This document shows positions 17,050 to 25,992 of a stretch of DNA of 64,000 nucleotides, piece by piece. Under the pieces are notes generated by a model. The model did no database searches, was not told where the DNA came from, and was given only the letters and a program-made list of their open reading frames with translations. Source of the stretch: Sandaracinaceae bacterium (GTDB taxonomy: Bacteria > Myxococcota_A > Polyangia > Polyangiales > Sandaracinaceae); NCBI GenBank assembly GCA_019637095.1, contig JAHBWG010000004.1, positions 62,001 through 126,000 on the forward strand, written 5' to 3'. The first letter of the stretch is position 1. The number at the start of each line of letters is the position of its first letter. The position numbers were made by a program, and so were the translations under genes.

Positions 17050-18543
17050 ATGGGGAAGGGCTCCGACGGTCAGCTCAGCTTGCTCGGTGCGGACGAGACC
17101 GCCCCCGAGCCGAGCCGCGTCGCGTCGGCGCGGTGGGCGCGCCACGAGGCGCCCGGCGGCCTCGGCTTCGGGACGCTCGAGGTGTCCGCGGAGGAGCTCG
17201 CGCGAGAGGCGTCGATCGCGCTCGTGATCGCCGAGACGCCGGGCACGTGGTCGGAGGTGAACCTCCTCGACGTGCGGCACCTCGCGCTGCCGCTCGACGC
17301 CGCGGCGCTCGAGCGCCACGTCGCCGCGCTCGCGGCGGACGTCCGCGCGGGACGGCGCGCGTGCGTGCTCGCGGCCGACCCGACCCTGGCCCCGCTCGTC
17401 GTCGGGATGGCGCTCGTGGAGCTCGGCGCCACGTCGGAGGAAGCGGTCGCGGCGCTCGGGGGGCGGAGCGTGCTCGGGGCCGAGCGGCACGCTGCGCTGG
17501 TGGAGCGCGCGGTGGCGCGCGGCCGGGAGCGAGCGCGCGACTCGACGCCGCTCTTCGCGCACGCGCGCGAGCCCTCGCCGCCCGATCCGCTCGCGGGGCT
17601 CGACGAGCGCGCCGACCGGCTCGCCGGTGCGGTCCTCGGCGCCGCGATCGGCGACGCGATGGGGCACCCGACGGAGCTCGTGCGCTCGCTCGACGCGATC
17701 CGCGAGCGCTGGCCGCCGGATGGTGTCCGCGGCTACGTGCTGTTCATCGAGGACGAAGGCCGCCGGGTCGCGCCCTACACCGACGACACGCAGATGGCCG
17801 AGGTGGTGCTACGGGCGCTCCTCTGGGGCCGGGAGCGCGACGCGGACCTCGACGCGACGATGACGCACCTCGCGGCGGGCTTGGTCGAGTGGGCGGCGCG
17901 GCCGCTCGGAGGGCACCGCGCGCCCGGCAACGCGTGCCTGAGCGGGTGCGCCGAGCTCGCGCGCGGGGTCCCGTGGCGCGAGGCGGGGGGCGCTCGCGCG
18001 GGCGGGTGCGGCTCGGTGGTGCGGGCCTACCCCTTCGGCCTCGTCTACGCGGACGACCTCGGGCGCGCCGAGCGCTGGGCGGTGGAGCACAGCAAGCTCA
18101 CGCACCGCGATCCGATCGCGCTCGCGGCGTGCGCCGCGATGGCGGTGGGCGTCGCGCGCGCGTTTCGCGGTGACCCGGTGCCGCTCGCGCTCTCGGAGAT
18201 GGTCGCGGCGGCGTGCCGGTGGAGCCCGCGCACCGGGCAGCTGATGGCGGAGGCCTGGGCAGAGGCCGACGAGGGTGTATCACCGGAAGAGACGTTGTCG
18301 CGCCTCGAGGGCTGGGCCGCCCACGAGGCGATCGCCGCGGCGGTCTATTTGGTGGCTCGGCATCCGGACGACCCGTCCTCGGCGATCCTCGAGGCGGCCA
18401 ACACGCCGGGGGACTCGGACAGCCTCGCGACGCTCGCGGGCGCGCTCGTCGGCGCGCGGGTGGGTGCGCGCGCGTTGCCCCGCGCCTGGATCGACGAGCT
18501 CGAGCGCTCGGCCGCGCTGCTCGCGCTCGCCGAGACGATCTGA
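17050..18543 (+). CDS. ADP-ribosylglycohydrolase family protein with extra N-terminal domain
   Basis: This 497-residue protein has a C-terminal ADP-ribosylglycohydrolase (DraG/ARH) domain from about residue 195. Metal ligands are visible in GAAIGDAMGHPTE, PYTDDTQMAEV and GDSDSLATLAGALVGA. It would remove ADP-ribose from modified proteins or nucleic acids. About 170 residues precede it that pattern like a dual-specificity-phosphatase fold (polar DVRHLALPLD, then GRRACVLAADPTLAPLVVG where the Cys-loop should be), but the catalytic Cys-x5-Arg is absent. ATG at 17050 is preferred; one at 16975 is possible but too near the divergent dnaJ start. Confidence 0.82.
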   Translation: MGKGSDGQLSLLGADETAPEPSRVASARWARHEAPGGLGFGTLEVSAEELAREASIALVIAETPGTWSEVNLLDVRHLALPLDAAALERHVAALAADVRAGRRACVLAADPTLAPLVVGMALVELGATSEEAVAALGGRSVLGAERHAALVERAVARGRERARDSTPLFAHAREPSPPDPLAGLDERADRLAGAVLGAAIGDAMGHPTELVRSLDAIRERWPPDGVRGYVLFIEDEGRRVAPYTDDTQMAEVVLRALLWGRERDADLDATMTHLAAGLVEWAARPLGGHRAPGNACLSGCAELARGVPWREAGGARAGGCGSVVRAYPFGLVYADDLGRAERWAVEHSKLTHRDPIALAACAAMAVGVARAFRGDPVPLALSEMVAAACRWSPRTGQLMAEAWAEADEGVSPEETLSRLEGWAAHEAIAAAVYLVARHPDDPSSAILEAANTPGDSDSLATLAGALVGARVGARALPRAWIDELERSAALLALAETI

Positions 18544-18548
18544 CGTGA

Positions 18549-19310
18549 TCACTCCCCGCAGTGCAGGTCGACCGTGCCGGAGCCATCGGTGGCGCTCGAC
18601 CAGCGCGCCGAGCGGGTTCCGTCGTAGCTGACCGTCACGAGTCCGTCGGGCCCGGCGAACGAGACCGAGCCTCCAGCGGCGGGGCAGGCCTCGCGGCAGC
18701 GCTGCCAGTTCGTCACCGTGGTCGGGTGCTCGGAGCCGCCGCCGGTGGTCCACGAGCCGTCGATCCCTGCGCAGCGGCTGCTCGCGTTCCAGCGCAGCTC
18801 GTAGGTCCCGGTGCGCGCGACGGAGTGGCCGCGCCGCCCGGTCCCGCTGCTCGTGGTGGTCACGCGCGCGTTGCGTCCGTCCGTCGCGACGTCGGCTCGC
18901 ACGTCCAGGGCGTGCGCGGCGTCGCCGACCGTGAGGTCGGCGGTGGTCACGTCGAGCCCGAACGCGCTCGCGGTGGAGCGATAGCCGACGGTCACCGTGC
19001 CGGTGACGCGCTCGAGGCCGAACGGCCCGGTGCACTCGTCGAGCTCGTAGGTGACCCTGCCGCCGTCGATCAGGTAGGTGAAGCAGCCGGCGCCCCAGAA
19101 GCTCGCGGCGTTCGCGGCCGCGGCGTTCGCCGCCATCTCCGGGGTCACGGACGCGGTCATCCCGTCCATGCCCGCGATCACGAACGCGGCCTCCACGGTC
19201 ATCGCGTCGACCGCGTCGCTCACCTGCTCGGCCGCGCGCGCTCCAGGCGACGCGCACCCGGTGAGCACCAGCAGACAGAGCCACCCTCGGGGCCGGAGCG
19301 GAGCGCGCAT
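18549..19310 (-). CDS. Lipoprotein of unknown function
   Basis: A 253-residue protein with a lipoprotein signal peptide; the lipobox is LTGC with Cys19. The mature part has an Ala-rich helical start and then beta-rich sequence with several Cys residues (CFTYLIDGG, CRE..CPAAGG). It may be an outer-membrane-attached beta protein. I do not recognise the family. It converges on the ADP-ribosylglycohydrolase gene with a 5-bp gap. Confidence 0.7.
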   Translation of the reverse strand: MRAPLRPRGWLCLLVLTGCASPGARAAEQVSDAVDAMTVEAAFVIAGMDGMTASVTPEMAANAAAANAASFWGAGCFTYLIDGGRVTYELDECTGPFGLERVTGTVTVGYRSTASAFGLDVTTADLTVGDAAHALDVRADVATDGRNARVTTTSSGTGRRGHSVARTGTYELRWNASSRCAGIDGSWTTGGGSEHPTTVTNWQRCREACPAAGGSVSFAGPDGLVTVSYDGTRSARWSSATDGSGTVDLHCGE

Positions 19311-19334
19311 GCGGGGGACCCTATCGCTCCGAGG

Positions 19335-19664
19335 TCACGGCGACAATCCGCCCACCGCTGGGCGACTCGGCCGCTCGGGCACGACGCAGGTGCCCTGCTC
19401 GCAGCGGGCGCCCGCTTCGACGCAGACCCCCGCCGGCCGCAGGGGCGTGCAGAGCGGCGCGCACGCGCGGTCCACACACGTCCAGCCGAACGGGCAGAGC
19501 GCGAGCCCGCCGTCGCCGCACTCGAACATCGGCTGGCCCCCACCCGCGCTCGCAGGCGTCCACGCGACGGCGGGCACGTCGGGAAGGTCGCGCCACGCCC
19601 GCAGCCCGCCGTCGAGCACGCACCCGAGCGCGATCACCAGGACCCAGAGAAGCTCTACTCGCAT
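19335..19664 (-). CDS. Small Cys-rich exported protein
   Basis: A 109-residue protein with a hydrophobic N-terminus (ELLWVLVIALGC) that could be a lipobox-type signal with Cys15, followed by a compact Cys-rich region: CGDGG, CPFGWTC, CAPLC, GVC, ARCEQGTC. The Cys pattern resembles short disulfide-knotted repeats found in myxobacterial secreted proteins. A strong GGAGGTGA sits just upstream of the ATG, supporting this start and frame over the overlapping alternative at 19671. It lies 24 bp upstream of the previous lipoprotein gene on the same strand. Confidence 0.6.
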   Translation of the reverse strand: MRVELLWVLVIALGCVLDGGLRAWRDLPDVPAVAWTPASAGGGQPMFECGDGGLALCPFGWTCVDRACAPLCTPLRPAGVCVEAGARCEQGTCVVPERPSRPAVGGLSP

Positions 19665-19892
19665 CGCTCACCTCCGCGGCAGCCTTCAGCGAGGCGCGTG
19701 CCGGAGATCGGGGCTAGTGATCTCGCGTGCTTACGCGCGCGGATCGGCGAAGTGGCGACGCCGGGCGCGGCGATCGCCGCGGATCGCGCGTTCGGGGCGG
19801 CTCCGGCCGGCCGCCGGCCGCGGCAGAAGCGTGTCGAAAAAAGGCGGCACGAGCCGTCGATTCGAGGGGAGCGGGCGGTCTAGAGTGGCGGG

Positions 19893-21869
19893 ATGCGAGC
19901 GCTTCGTCTGCTGTCGGTCCTGGTCCTCTGTGCGTGCGACGGACCGGTCGTCGAGGACGGCGGCGTGCCGCCCGTCGACGCTGGGCACGACGCGTCCGAG
20001 CCCCCGCCGCGCGTGCGCGAGGAGCTGCCGGCCCCCGGGCCGCTGCGCGCGGGCGTGGCGCAGGTGCTCATCCCCGCGCCGCTCGGGATCGGCACGATGG
20101 GCTTCGGGGCGATCGGCCAGGCACCGAGCCCGACCCCGTTCTCACAGATGTTCCCGGGGACCACGCGGCAGCACGCCGCGCTGAGCTTCCGCGCCGTCGC
20201 GCTCTCCCGCGGTGACGCGCACGAGGTCGTGCTCGTGCGCATGGACACCGTCGGCGTGTTCCAGCAGCTGCGCGAGGCGGTGCTCGACGAGCTCGAGCGC
20301 CGCACGGGCCGCCGCATGAACGACTCGCTCGTGCTCGCCGGCAACCACACGCACTCGGGCCCCGGGCGCATGTTGATGACCACCGGGGCCCTCGTCGCGC
20401 TCGGCGACACGTTCTTTCCGGAGTTCTACGACCGGATCGTCCAGGCGCTCGCCGACGTCGTCGAGCGCGCGCTCGACGACCTCGCGCCGGCGGAGCTGGG
20501 CCTGACGATGGCGAGCACGTCGGTCGGCCACAGCGACCGGCGCTGCGAGAACGACTCGCTCGATCAGCCGCAGGAGTCGGGGGAGCTGCCGCTGATCGCG
20601 GTGCGCCGCGCGGGCCGCCTCGACGCGGTCGTCGCGAGCTACGGCTACCACGGGACGGTGCTCGGCATCGGGGACCTGACGCTCTCGGGCGACTTCGGCT
20701 CGGTGGTCGAGCAGCGCATCGAGGAGCGGTTCGACCACCCGGTGATGGTGCTCTTCTTCAACTCGTGGGGGGGCGACATGGCCCCCGGGAGCGTGCCCGA
20801 GCCGCCGGGGACGACGGGCCCGGTGCAGCCGGGCGGCTTCGATCGCATGGAGCGCGTGGGCGACGCGGTGGCCGACGTCGTGGTGCCGGCGATCGGCTCC
20901 ATGAGCTACGCGGGGGACGTCCCGGTGCGCGCGCGGACCTACCGCGTGGAGCTCTCACGCGCGGCGATCGGCTATCCCGACGGCGTCTTCGGCTACCCGC
21001 ACGGCGGCGCGTTCTGCGGGATCGGGAGCGACGGCAACTGCGTCGACTCGACGCCGATCGACGGGCTCGACACGCGCTGTGTGCCGATCTCGATTCGCGA
21101 GAACTTGCCAAAGCAAACCGTGTTGACGGCGGGCCAGATCGGCTCCTTCTCGTTCGTCACCGGGCCGGGCGAGTGGTCGACCGCGCTCGCGGCGGGTGTG
21201 CTCGACCGCGTCCGCGCGGTGTCGGGCGGCGAGGCGATGTTCATCGGCTACGCGAACGACTACACCGGCTACAGCCTGAACGAGGTCGACTGGTGGCAGG
21301 GGGGCTACGAGGCGGCCGGCGCGCTCTGGGGGCCGGGCCAGGGCGACTACCTGGCCGCGCGCCTGCGCGAGAGCTTCGAAACGTTCCACGATCAGTGGAC
21401 CGAGCCGCCCTGGTGGCAGCCCGCGCGCGTCGCGCCGTTCAGCGGCTACGACGGCTACGCGCCCTACGTGCCCGAGGCGCCGGTCGGTCTCGGGACGCTC
21501 GCCGCGGACGTCGCGGGGACGGCGGGCTCCGAGGACGTGGTGACGTTCACCGTGCACGGCTCCGACCCGTGGCTCGGCGTGCCGATCGCGACACTGGAGA
21601 CGGCGTCCGGAGACCCGGTGCGCCGCGCGAACGGGACCGTGGTCACGAGCGAGAGCTACGACCTCTGGGTCGACCTCGTCCCGACGCCGGCGTACGCCGA
21701 GATGGCGCGCGCGACCGAGCGCACGTTCGCGTGGACGTTCCACTTCCCGGTGACGCGGCGTGCGGGCACGACCATCCCGACCCTGAGCGGCGGCTACCGC
21801 TTTCGCGTGGCGGTCCCCGCTTCCTCGGCCCCGGTCGAGGTCGTCACGGGGACGTTCACCGTCGAGTGA
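19893..21869 (+). CDS. Neutral/alkaline ceramidase-like lipoprotein
   Basis: This 658-residue protein starts with a lipoprotein signal (LVLCAC; lipid-bearing Cys13 or Cys15) and an Asp/Gly/Ala-rich linker. The neutral ceramidase domain follows from about residue 50. It includes the histidine pair in VLAGNHTHSGPG, which binds zinc in characterised ceramidases, SYGYHGTVLG, FFNSWGGDMAP, and the tyrosine-bearing GYANDYTGY. A beta-rich C-terminal domain follows, like that of the family. It would hydrolyse ceramides or related N-acyl sphingoid lipids at the cell surface. Confidence 0.85.
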   Translation: MRALRLLSVLVLCACDGPVVEDGGVPPVDAGHDASEPPPRVREELPAPGPLRAGVAQVLIPAPLGIGTMGFGAIGQAPSPTPFSQMFPGTTRQHAALSFRAVALSRGDAHEVVLVRMDTVGVFQQLREAVLDELERRTGRRMNDSLVLAGNHTHSGPGRMLMTTGALVALGDTFFPEFYDRIVQALADVVERALDDLAPAELGLTMASTSVGHSDRRCENDSLDQPQESGELPLIAVRRAGRLDAVVASYGYHGTVLGIGDLTLSGDFGSVVEQRIEERFDHPVMVLFFNSWGGDMAPGSVPEPPGTTGPVQPGGFDRMERVGDAVADVVVPAIGSMSYAGDVPVRARTYRVELSRAAIGYPDGVFGYPHGGAFCGIGSDGNCVDSTPIDGLDTRCVPISIRENLPKQTVLTAGQIGSFSFVTGPGEWSTALAAGVLDRVRAVSGGEAMFIGYANDYTGYSLNEVDWWQGGYEAAGALWGPGQGDYLAARLRESFETFHDQWTEPPWWQPARVAPFSGYDGYAPYVPEAPVGLGTLAADVAGTAGSEDVVTFTVHGSDPWLGVPIATLETASGDPVRRANGTVVTSESYDLWVDLVPTPAYAEMARATERTFAWTFHFPVTRRAGTTIPTLSGGYRFRVAVPASSAPVEVVTGTFTVE

Positions 21870-21873
21870 AGCC

Positions 21874-21917
21874 CGTTCGAAACGAACGCGCCGGCGAGCG
21901 GCAGGCTCACCGGCGCG
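21874..21917. terminator. Tandem hairpins between convergent genes
   Basis: CGTTCG-AAA-CGAACG (21874-21888) overlaps a second stem, CGCGCCGG (21887-21894) with CCGGCGCG (21910-21917). They sit between the ceramidase stop and the convergent lipoprotein stop. A bidirectional terminator is plausible, but no T-run is present. Confidence 0.4.
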
Positions 21918-21934
21918 GCGTTCGGAGCGGAGGG

Positions 21935-22528
21935 TCAGGTGCGGTCGACGGTGCCCGAGCCCGGGCTCCCCGAGGGCGCCTCGATGACCAGCACGAAGCT
22001 CCCCTCGGTCACCCCCTGCCCGCTGAACTCCGCGCGGAAGTGGATCAGGCGGGTGTTCAGCGCCGGGCCCTCCTCGACCTCGACGACCACGCGGTCCGCG
22101 CCGCCGTCGAAGTCCCAGTTGCCATGCGAGGGGCCGGTGCAGCCGACGGCGCCCAGGCTGTCCCCGTTCTCGGTGTCGAGCTGCGAGCCGGGCTCGAACG
22201 CCTCTCCCTCGAAGCCGCCCTCTTCGGAGGTGCTCAGCGCGAGCATCGCCCACCCGAAGTCGTCGCCCCCGCGCTCACCGGCGTGCAGCGTCACGCTCGA
22301 CGAGCCGTACCCGCCCACGTAGCTCGCCTCGTACGCGTCCCCCTGGAACGCGCCGAGGTCCCGCATCGAGCCGCCCAGCCAGGCCTGCTCGATCCGGCCG
22401 TCGACCTCGTGGTAGCCATCGACGTCGCGCCAGCCGTCGTCGTCGCCCGACCAGCCGCCACCCCACGAGGGCAGGAAGAAGCAGCCGTTGGCGAGGAGCA
22501 TCACGAGCATCGCAGTCAGGTAGCGCAT
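21935..22528 (-). CDS. Lipoprotein of unknown function
   Basis: A 197-residue predicted lipoprotein: MRYLTAMLVMLLANGC gives a lipobox with Cys16. The mature protein is Gly/Asp/Glu-rich and acidic, begins with a Trp-rich GGGWSGDDDGWRD stretch, and looks beta-rich. A GGAGG lies about ten bases before this ATG, which was chosen over the longer open frame because the longer N-terminus is Arg/Pro-rich shadow sequence. No family is recognised. Confidence 0.72.
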   Translation of the reverse strand: MRYLTAMLVMLLANGCFFLPSWGGGWSGDDDGWRDVDGYHEVDGRIEQAWLGGSMRDLGAFQGDAYEASYVGGYGSSSVTLHAGERGGDDFGWAMLALSTSEEGGFEGEAFEPGSQLDTENGDSLGAVGCTGPSHGNWDFDGGADRVVVEVEEGPALNTRLIHFRAEFSGQGVTEGSFVLVIEAPSGSPGSGTVDRT

Positions 22529-22707
22529 CGGTTCGTTCCCTCCGGTCGTTCCGCCTTCGGTCCCTTTCAGCAAGGTCGAGGCCAGGGAGGGACGCCAACG
22601 GATCGCGCTCCGCACCGTGCAACCGTGTGCCCAGGTGTGAACCTGGCGACCGCGCGGATCCGCCCACCGCGCTGGGCCGCCCGGCTGCGGCCGGCTACGC
22701 TCCGTCG

Positions 22708-23634
22708 GTGGCGATCGAGCTCGAGGTCCGCGAGGACGAGCGGGGCCTTCGGCTCGACGTCTTCCTCGTCCGCCGGGTCCCCGGGCTCGGCCGCGCCGGG
22801 GCGCGCGCGGCGGTGGCGCGCGGCGCGGTCCAGGCCGACGGCCGATGCGTGCGCGCCGCCGGCCAGCCGGTCGGCGCCGCGCGACGGGTGACGCTGGCCG
22901 AGGCACCGGAGCCGGCGGCGGCAGCGTTGGCCGAGGACGGCCCGCTCGTCGTGCTGTACGAAGACCCGTGGCTGGTCGTCGTCGACAAGCCGGCCGGCGT
23001 GCCCACCCACCCCCTCGCGGCGGGCGAGCGGGGGACGCTCGCGAATGTGTTGCTAGGACGATACCCCGAGATGGCCGACGTCGGGTACCGGGCGCGCGAG
23101 CCGGGCCTGTTGCATCGTCTCGACAACGACACCTCGGGGGTCCTCTTGGCCGCGCGCGATCCCGACACGTTCGAGGCGCTGCGCGGTGCGCTCCGTGAGG
23201 GTGCCATCGACAAGCGCTACGTCGTGCTCGTCGAGGGGACCTTCGCCCCGCGGACCGTCATCGCGGCGCCGATCGGCCCGCACCCGCGCGATCGGCGGCG
23301 GGTGGTCGCCCACCTCGGGCAGGCGCCGGCGAGGGCGCGCGCGGCCCGCACGGAGATCGTGTCCGTCGCGCCGGTCGGCGCCTCGCTCTCTCGCGTGGAG
23401 GTCCGCGTCTGCGCCGCGGTCCGGCACCAGATCCGCGCGCACTTCGCCGCGCTCGGGCACCCGCTCGTGGGCGACGCCACCTACGGGGGTGCTCATCCGG
23501 AGCTCGGGCGTCACTTCCTCCACGCCGCGAGCCTCGCGCTCGCGCACCCGCGCACCGGGGCGTGGCTGGAGGTCGCGTCGCCGCTCCCGCCGGAGCTCGA
23601 GGGGTTCCTCGCCACACACGACGACGGGGCGTAG
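22708..23634 (+). CDS. RluA-family pseudouridine synthase
   Basis: A 308-residue protein with an N-terminal S4 RNA-binding domain (EDERGLRLDVFLVRRVPG) and a catalytic domain carrying the RluA signature GLLHRLDNDTSGVLL, where the Asp is the nucleophile. LVVVDKPAGVPTHP and the C-terminal VRHQIRAHFAALGHPLVGD also fit. It isomerises uridines in rRNA or tRNA; specificity (RluA, C or D) cannot be set by eye. GTG at 22708 starts right before the S4 domain. Pcm follows 12 bp downstream, so the two are probably cotranscribed. Confidence 0.9.
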   Translation: MAIELEVREDERGLRLDVFLVRRVPGLGRAGARAAVARGAVQADGRCVRAAGQPVGAARRVTLAEAPEPAAAALAEDGPLVVLYEDPWLVVVDKPAGVPTHPLAAGERGTLANVLLGRYPEMADVGYRAREPGLLHRLDNDTSGVLLAARDPDTFEALRGALREGAIDKRYVVLVEGTFAPRTVIAAPIGPHPRDRRRVVAHLGQAPARARAARTEIVSVAPVGASLSRVEVRVCAAVRHQIRAHFAALGHPLVGDATYGGAHPELGRHFLHAASLALAHPRTGAWLEVASPLPPELEGFLATHDDGA

Positions 23635-23646
23635 ATCCGTCCCATC

Positions 23647-24303
23647 ATGGATGGATCGGTGGACCCCTACCGGCCGGCGCGCGAGCGCATGGTCGCCGAG
23701 CAGCTCGTGACGCGCGGCGTGCGCGACCCGAGGGTGCTCGAGGCGATGCGCGCGGTCCCGCGCGAGCGCTTCGTGCCGGAGCGCCGGCGCGGCTCCGCGT
23801 TCGACGATCGCGCGCTCCCGCTCGACGAGGGGCAGACGATCTCGCAGCCGTACATGGTCGCGCGTACGTGTGAGCTCGCCGCGGTGCCGGTGGGAGGGCG
23901 CGTGCTCGACGTCGGCACGGGGTCCGGCTACCAGGCGGCGGTGCTCGCGGCGATGGGGCTCGAGGTCGTCTCCATCGAGCGGCTCGAGCCGCTGGCGCGG
24001 GCGGCGGCCCGCACGCTCGCCGCGCTCGGGTACGACGTGGAGGTCGTCGTCGGCGACGGCTCGCGCGGCTGGGCTGCCCGAGCGCCCTATGATGCGATCG
24101 TGTGCGCCGCGGCGGCGCCGGGGCTCCCGCCGTCGTGGGGGGAGCAGCTCGCGATCGGTGGCCGCGCCGTCTTGCCGATCGGCTCGCGGAGTATGCAGCA
24201 GCTCACCGTGATCACGCGGGTCGGCGTGTCGCGCTTCCAGAGCGTGGCGTACGAGGCGTGCGTCTACGTGCCGCTCATCGGCGCGGAGGGCTGGTCGAGC
24301 TGA
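23647..24303 (+). CDS. pcm: Protein-L-isoaspartate O-methyltransferase
   Basis: A 218-residue SAM methyltransferase that repairs isoaspartyl residues in aged proteins. Diagnostic stretches are VPRERFVP, DDRALPLDEGQTISQPYMVA, SAM motif I LDVGTGSGYQAAVLA, and IVCAAAAPGLPPSW. Length is typical. Its 3' end overlaps the convergent glycosyltransferase gene by 29 bp, so antisense transcription is expected there. Confidence 0.94.
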   Translation: MDGSVDPYRPARERMVAEQLVTRGVRDPRVLEAMRAVPRERFVPERRRGSAFDDRALPLDEGQTISQPYMVARTCELAAVPVGGRVLDVGTGSGYQAAVLAAMGLEVVSIERLEPLARAAARTLAALGYDVEVVVGDGSRGWAARAPYDAIVCAAAAPGLPPSWGEQLAIGGRAVLPIGSRSMQQLTVITRVGVSRFQSVAYEACVYVPLIGAEGWSS

Positions 24304-25948
24304 CGGTCGCCTCGACGACGTCGTAGAGCTCGACGTGGTCGAGCGGCTCGAGGGTCGGCGTGAACGGCAGGCCGTGCCAGACCGAGTAGTAACCGAGCCG
24401 CGAGGTCATCGTGCGCAAGAGCTCGAGCGGCGTGGCGTCGAGGACGACGGCGCGCCGCAGGCGAAGTCGCGCGGCGTCGGCGGGCGTGAACGACGGCTGG
24501 TCGACGTTGCGCGGGCGCACGAGGACGTCGCCTCGCCCCAGCGCGGTGCGGCCGGGCACGTAGGGCTCCCAGCCGGCCTCGGCGGCGTAGTGCTGGAAGC
24601 CCCAGTGGCCGACGTAGAGGACGCGGTCTGCGGGCGCGAGCTCGCCCTCGAGCCGCTCCGGGAGCGCGCGGTACGCGCCGGCGAGGCGGTGGTCGGCGAC
24701 GCCGACGCCGAGGCCCAGCGCCAACGAGAGCGCGAGCGCGGCGATCGCGGCGGGTGCGCGCGGGGGCTCGTCGGGGTCGGCGAGCAGGAGCGCGAGGAGC
24801 GGGGGCAGGACGAGCAAGACGTGGCGCACCGCGACGAACGGGGAGAGGACGACGACGAAGAGCGCGGTCGCGAGCGCCCACCCCGCGAAGAGGCGCGTGG
24901 AGGGCGTGGCCCAGCCGCGCCGCGCGGCGCTCGCCGCGAGCGCGAGGACGAGCGCGCCGTTGAGGAAGAAGAGCCCTCTCGAGAAGCTCAGGGCGAGCGG
25001 CTCGCCGCGCAGCACCTCGGGGCCGATCGCCGCGACGAGCTGACCGCCGGCGGTGAGCAGCGGCAGGCCGAGCGCGGCGCCGACGAGGAGGCGCCGGCCG
25101 CCGAAACGCGCCGCGGCGCGATGGGCGAACGCGAGGGAGAGCGGCGCGATGGCGCCGAGGGTGAGGACCCAGAGCGCGGCTCGACCGACCGTGAGGCCGA
25201 CGATCGAGAGCGCGTCCGGCGCGTCCTCGCGCACGGCGATCCTGCGGCCCAGGAGGTGGACGTCGCCGTAGTCCCAGAGGTTGAAGAGCGACCACGCGAC
25301 GAGCGCGGCGAGCGGGATCGCGAGCGCGCAGCGGGCCTCGCGGCGGTGGCGCCAGAGCCACCACGCGAGGATCGGAAGCAGGACGAGCGCCGTGTACTTG
25401 ACGAGGCAGGCGAGGGCGAGCGCGCTCGCGCCGAGGAGCGCGCCGGAGGGGCCTCGACGATCCGTCGGCGAGGCGGCGAGCGCGGCGAGCGCCACCGTCG
25501 AGAGGGCCAGGAGCGGCACGTCCGTCATCAGGTTCTGCGACGGGGCGAGCGCGGGTCCGAGCCCGAGCGCGGCGGCCGCGAAGAGGCCGTCCCCGGCGCG
25601 CCCGGTCGCGTCGCGCACGAGCCGGTAGGTGGCGGTGAGCGCGAGCAGCGACAGCGCGCTGATCAGGAGCTGCAGACCGCCGATCGACGCGCCGAGCGCG
25701 AGCAAGCCCGCGAAAACATAGAACAACAGGTGGGGCTGGTTCAGCTCGTGCGCGGGCGCCGGCGCGGCGCCCCAGAAGACCTCCGCCCGCATCGGGTGCA
25801 GCGGATCGCGCAGGATGTGCTCGGCGATCGCGAGGTGGACGGGGTCGTCCACGTGGACCGCCTTGCCCACGACGAGGGCGGCACAGAGGGCCCAGAGGGC
25901 AGCGAGGACGAGGGGGGCTCGCCACCGGCGTGCGGAGGCGGGGAGCAT
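24275..25948 (-). CDS. Glycosyltransferase family 39-like multi-pass membrane protein
   Basis: A 557-residue protein with about ten or more hydrophobic helices. The first helix is followed by a periplasmic loop beginning VHVDDPVHLAIAEHILRDP, the acidic VDDP motif where GT-C glycosyltransferases of the ArnT/PMT type place catalytic Asp. HELNQPHLLFYVFAG is also typical. It probably transfers a sugar from a polyprenyl-phosphate carrier to a lipid or protein. The donor and acceptor are unknown. It is divergent from the GT2 gene 44 bp away. Confidence 0.75.
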   Translation of the reverse strand: MLPASARRWRAPLVLAALWALCAALVVGKAVHVDDPVHLAIAEHILRDPLHPMRAEVFWGAAPAPAHELNQPHLLFYVFAGLLALGASIGGLQLLISALSLLALTATYRLVRDATGRAGDGLFAAAALGLGPALAPSQNLMTDVPLLALSTVALAALAASPTDRRGPSGALLGASALALACLVKYTALVLLPILAWWLWRHRREARCALAIPLAALVAWSLFNLWDYGDVHLLGRRIAVREDAPDALSIVGLTVGRAALWVLTLGAIAPLSLAFAHRAAARFGGRRLLVGAALGLPLLTAGGQLVAAIGPEVLRGEPLALSFSRGLFFLNGALVLALAASAARRGWATPSTRLFAGWALATALFVVVLSPFVAVRHVLLVLPPLLALLLADPDEPPRAPAAIAALALSLALGLGVGVADHRLAGAYRALPERLEGELAPADRVLYVGHWGFQHYAAEAGWEPYVPGRTALGRGDVLVRPRNVDQPSFTPADAARLRLRRAVVLDATPLELLRTMTSRLGYYSVWHGLPFTPTLEPLDHVELYDVVEATVSSTSPPRR

Positions 25949-25992
25949 TCGCCACTTGCCGATGGCCCCTGACTTGGCATGTATTGGGCGCC

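Noticed and set aside
19321-19671. 116-residue frame overlapping the small Cys-rich protein
   Set aside because: Lacks the signal and Cys pattern, and the GGAGGTGA fits the 19664 start better.
24335-25972. 545-residue Glu/Arg-rich frame opposite the GT39-like gene
   Set aside because: It mirrors a hydrophobic membrane protein on the other strand, so charged composition is expected and not coding evidence.
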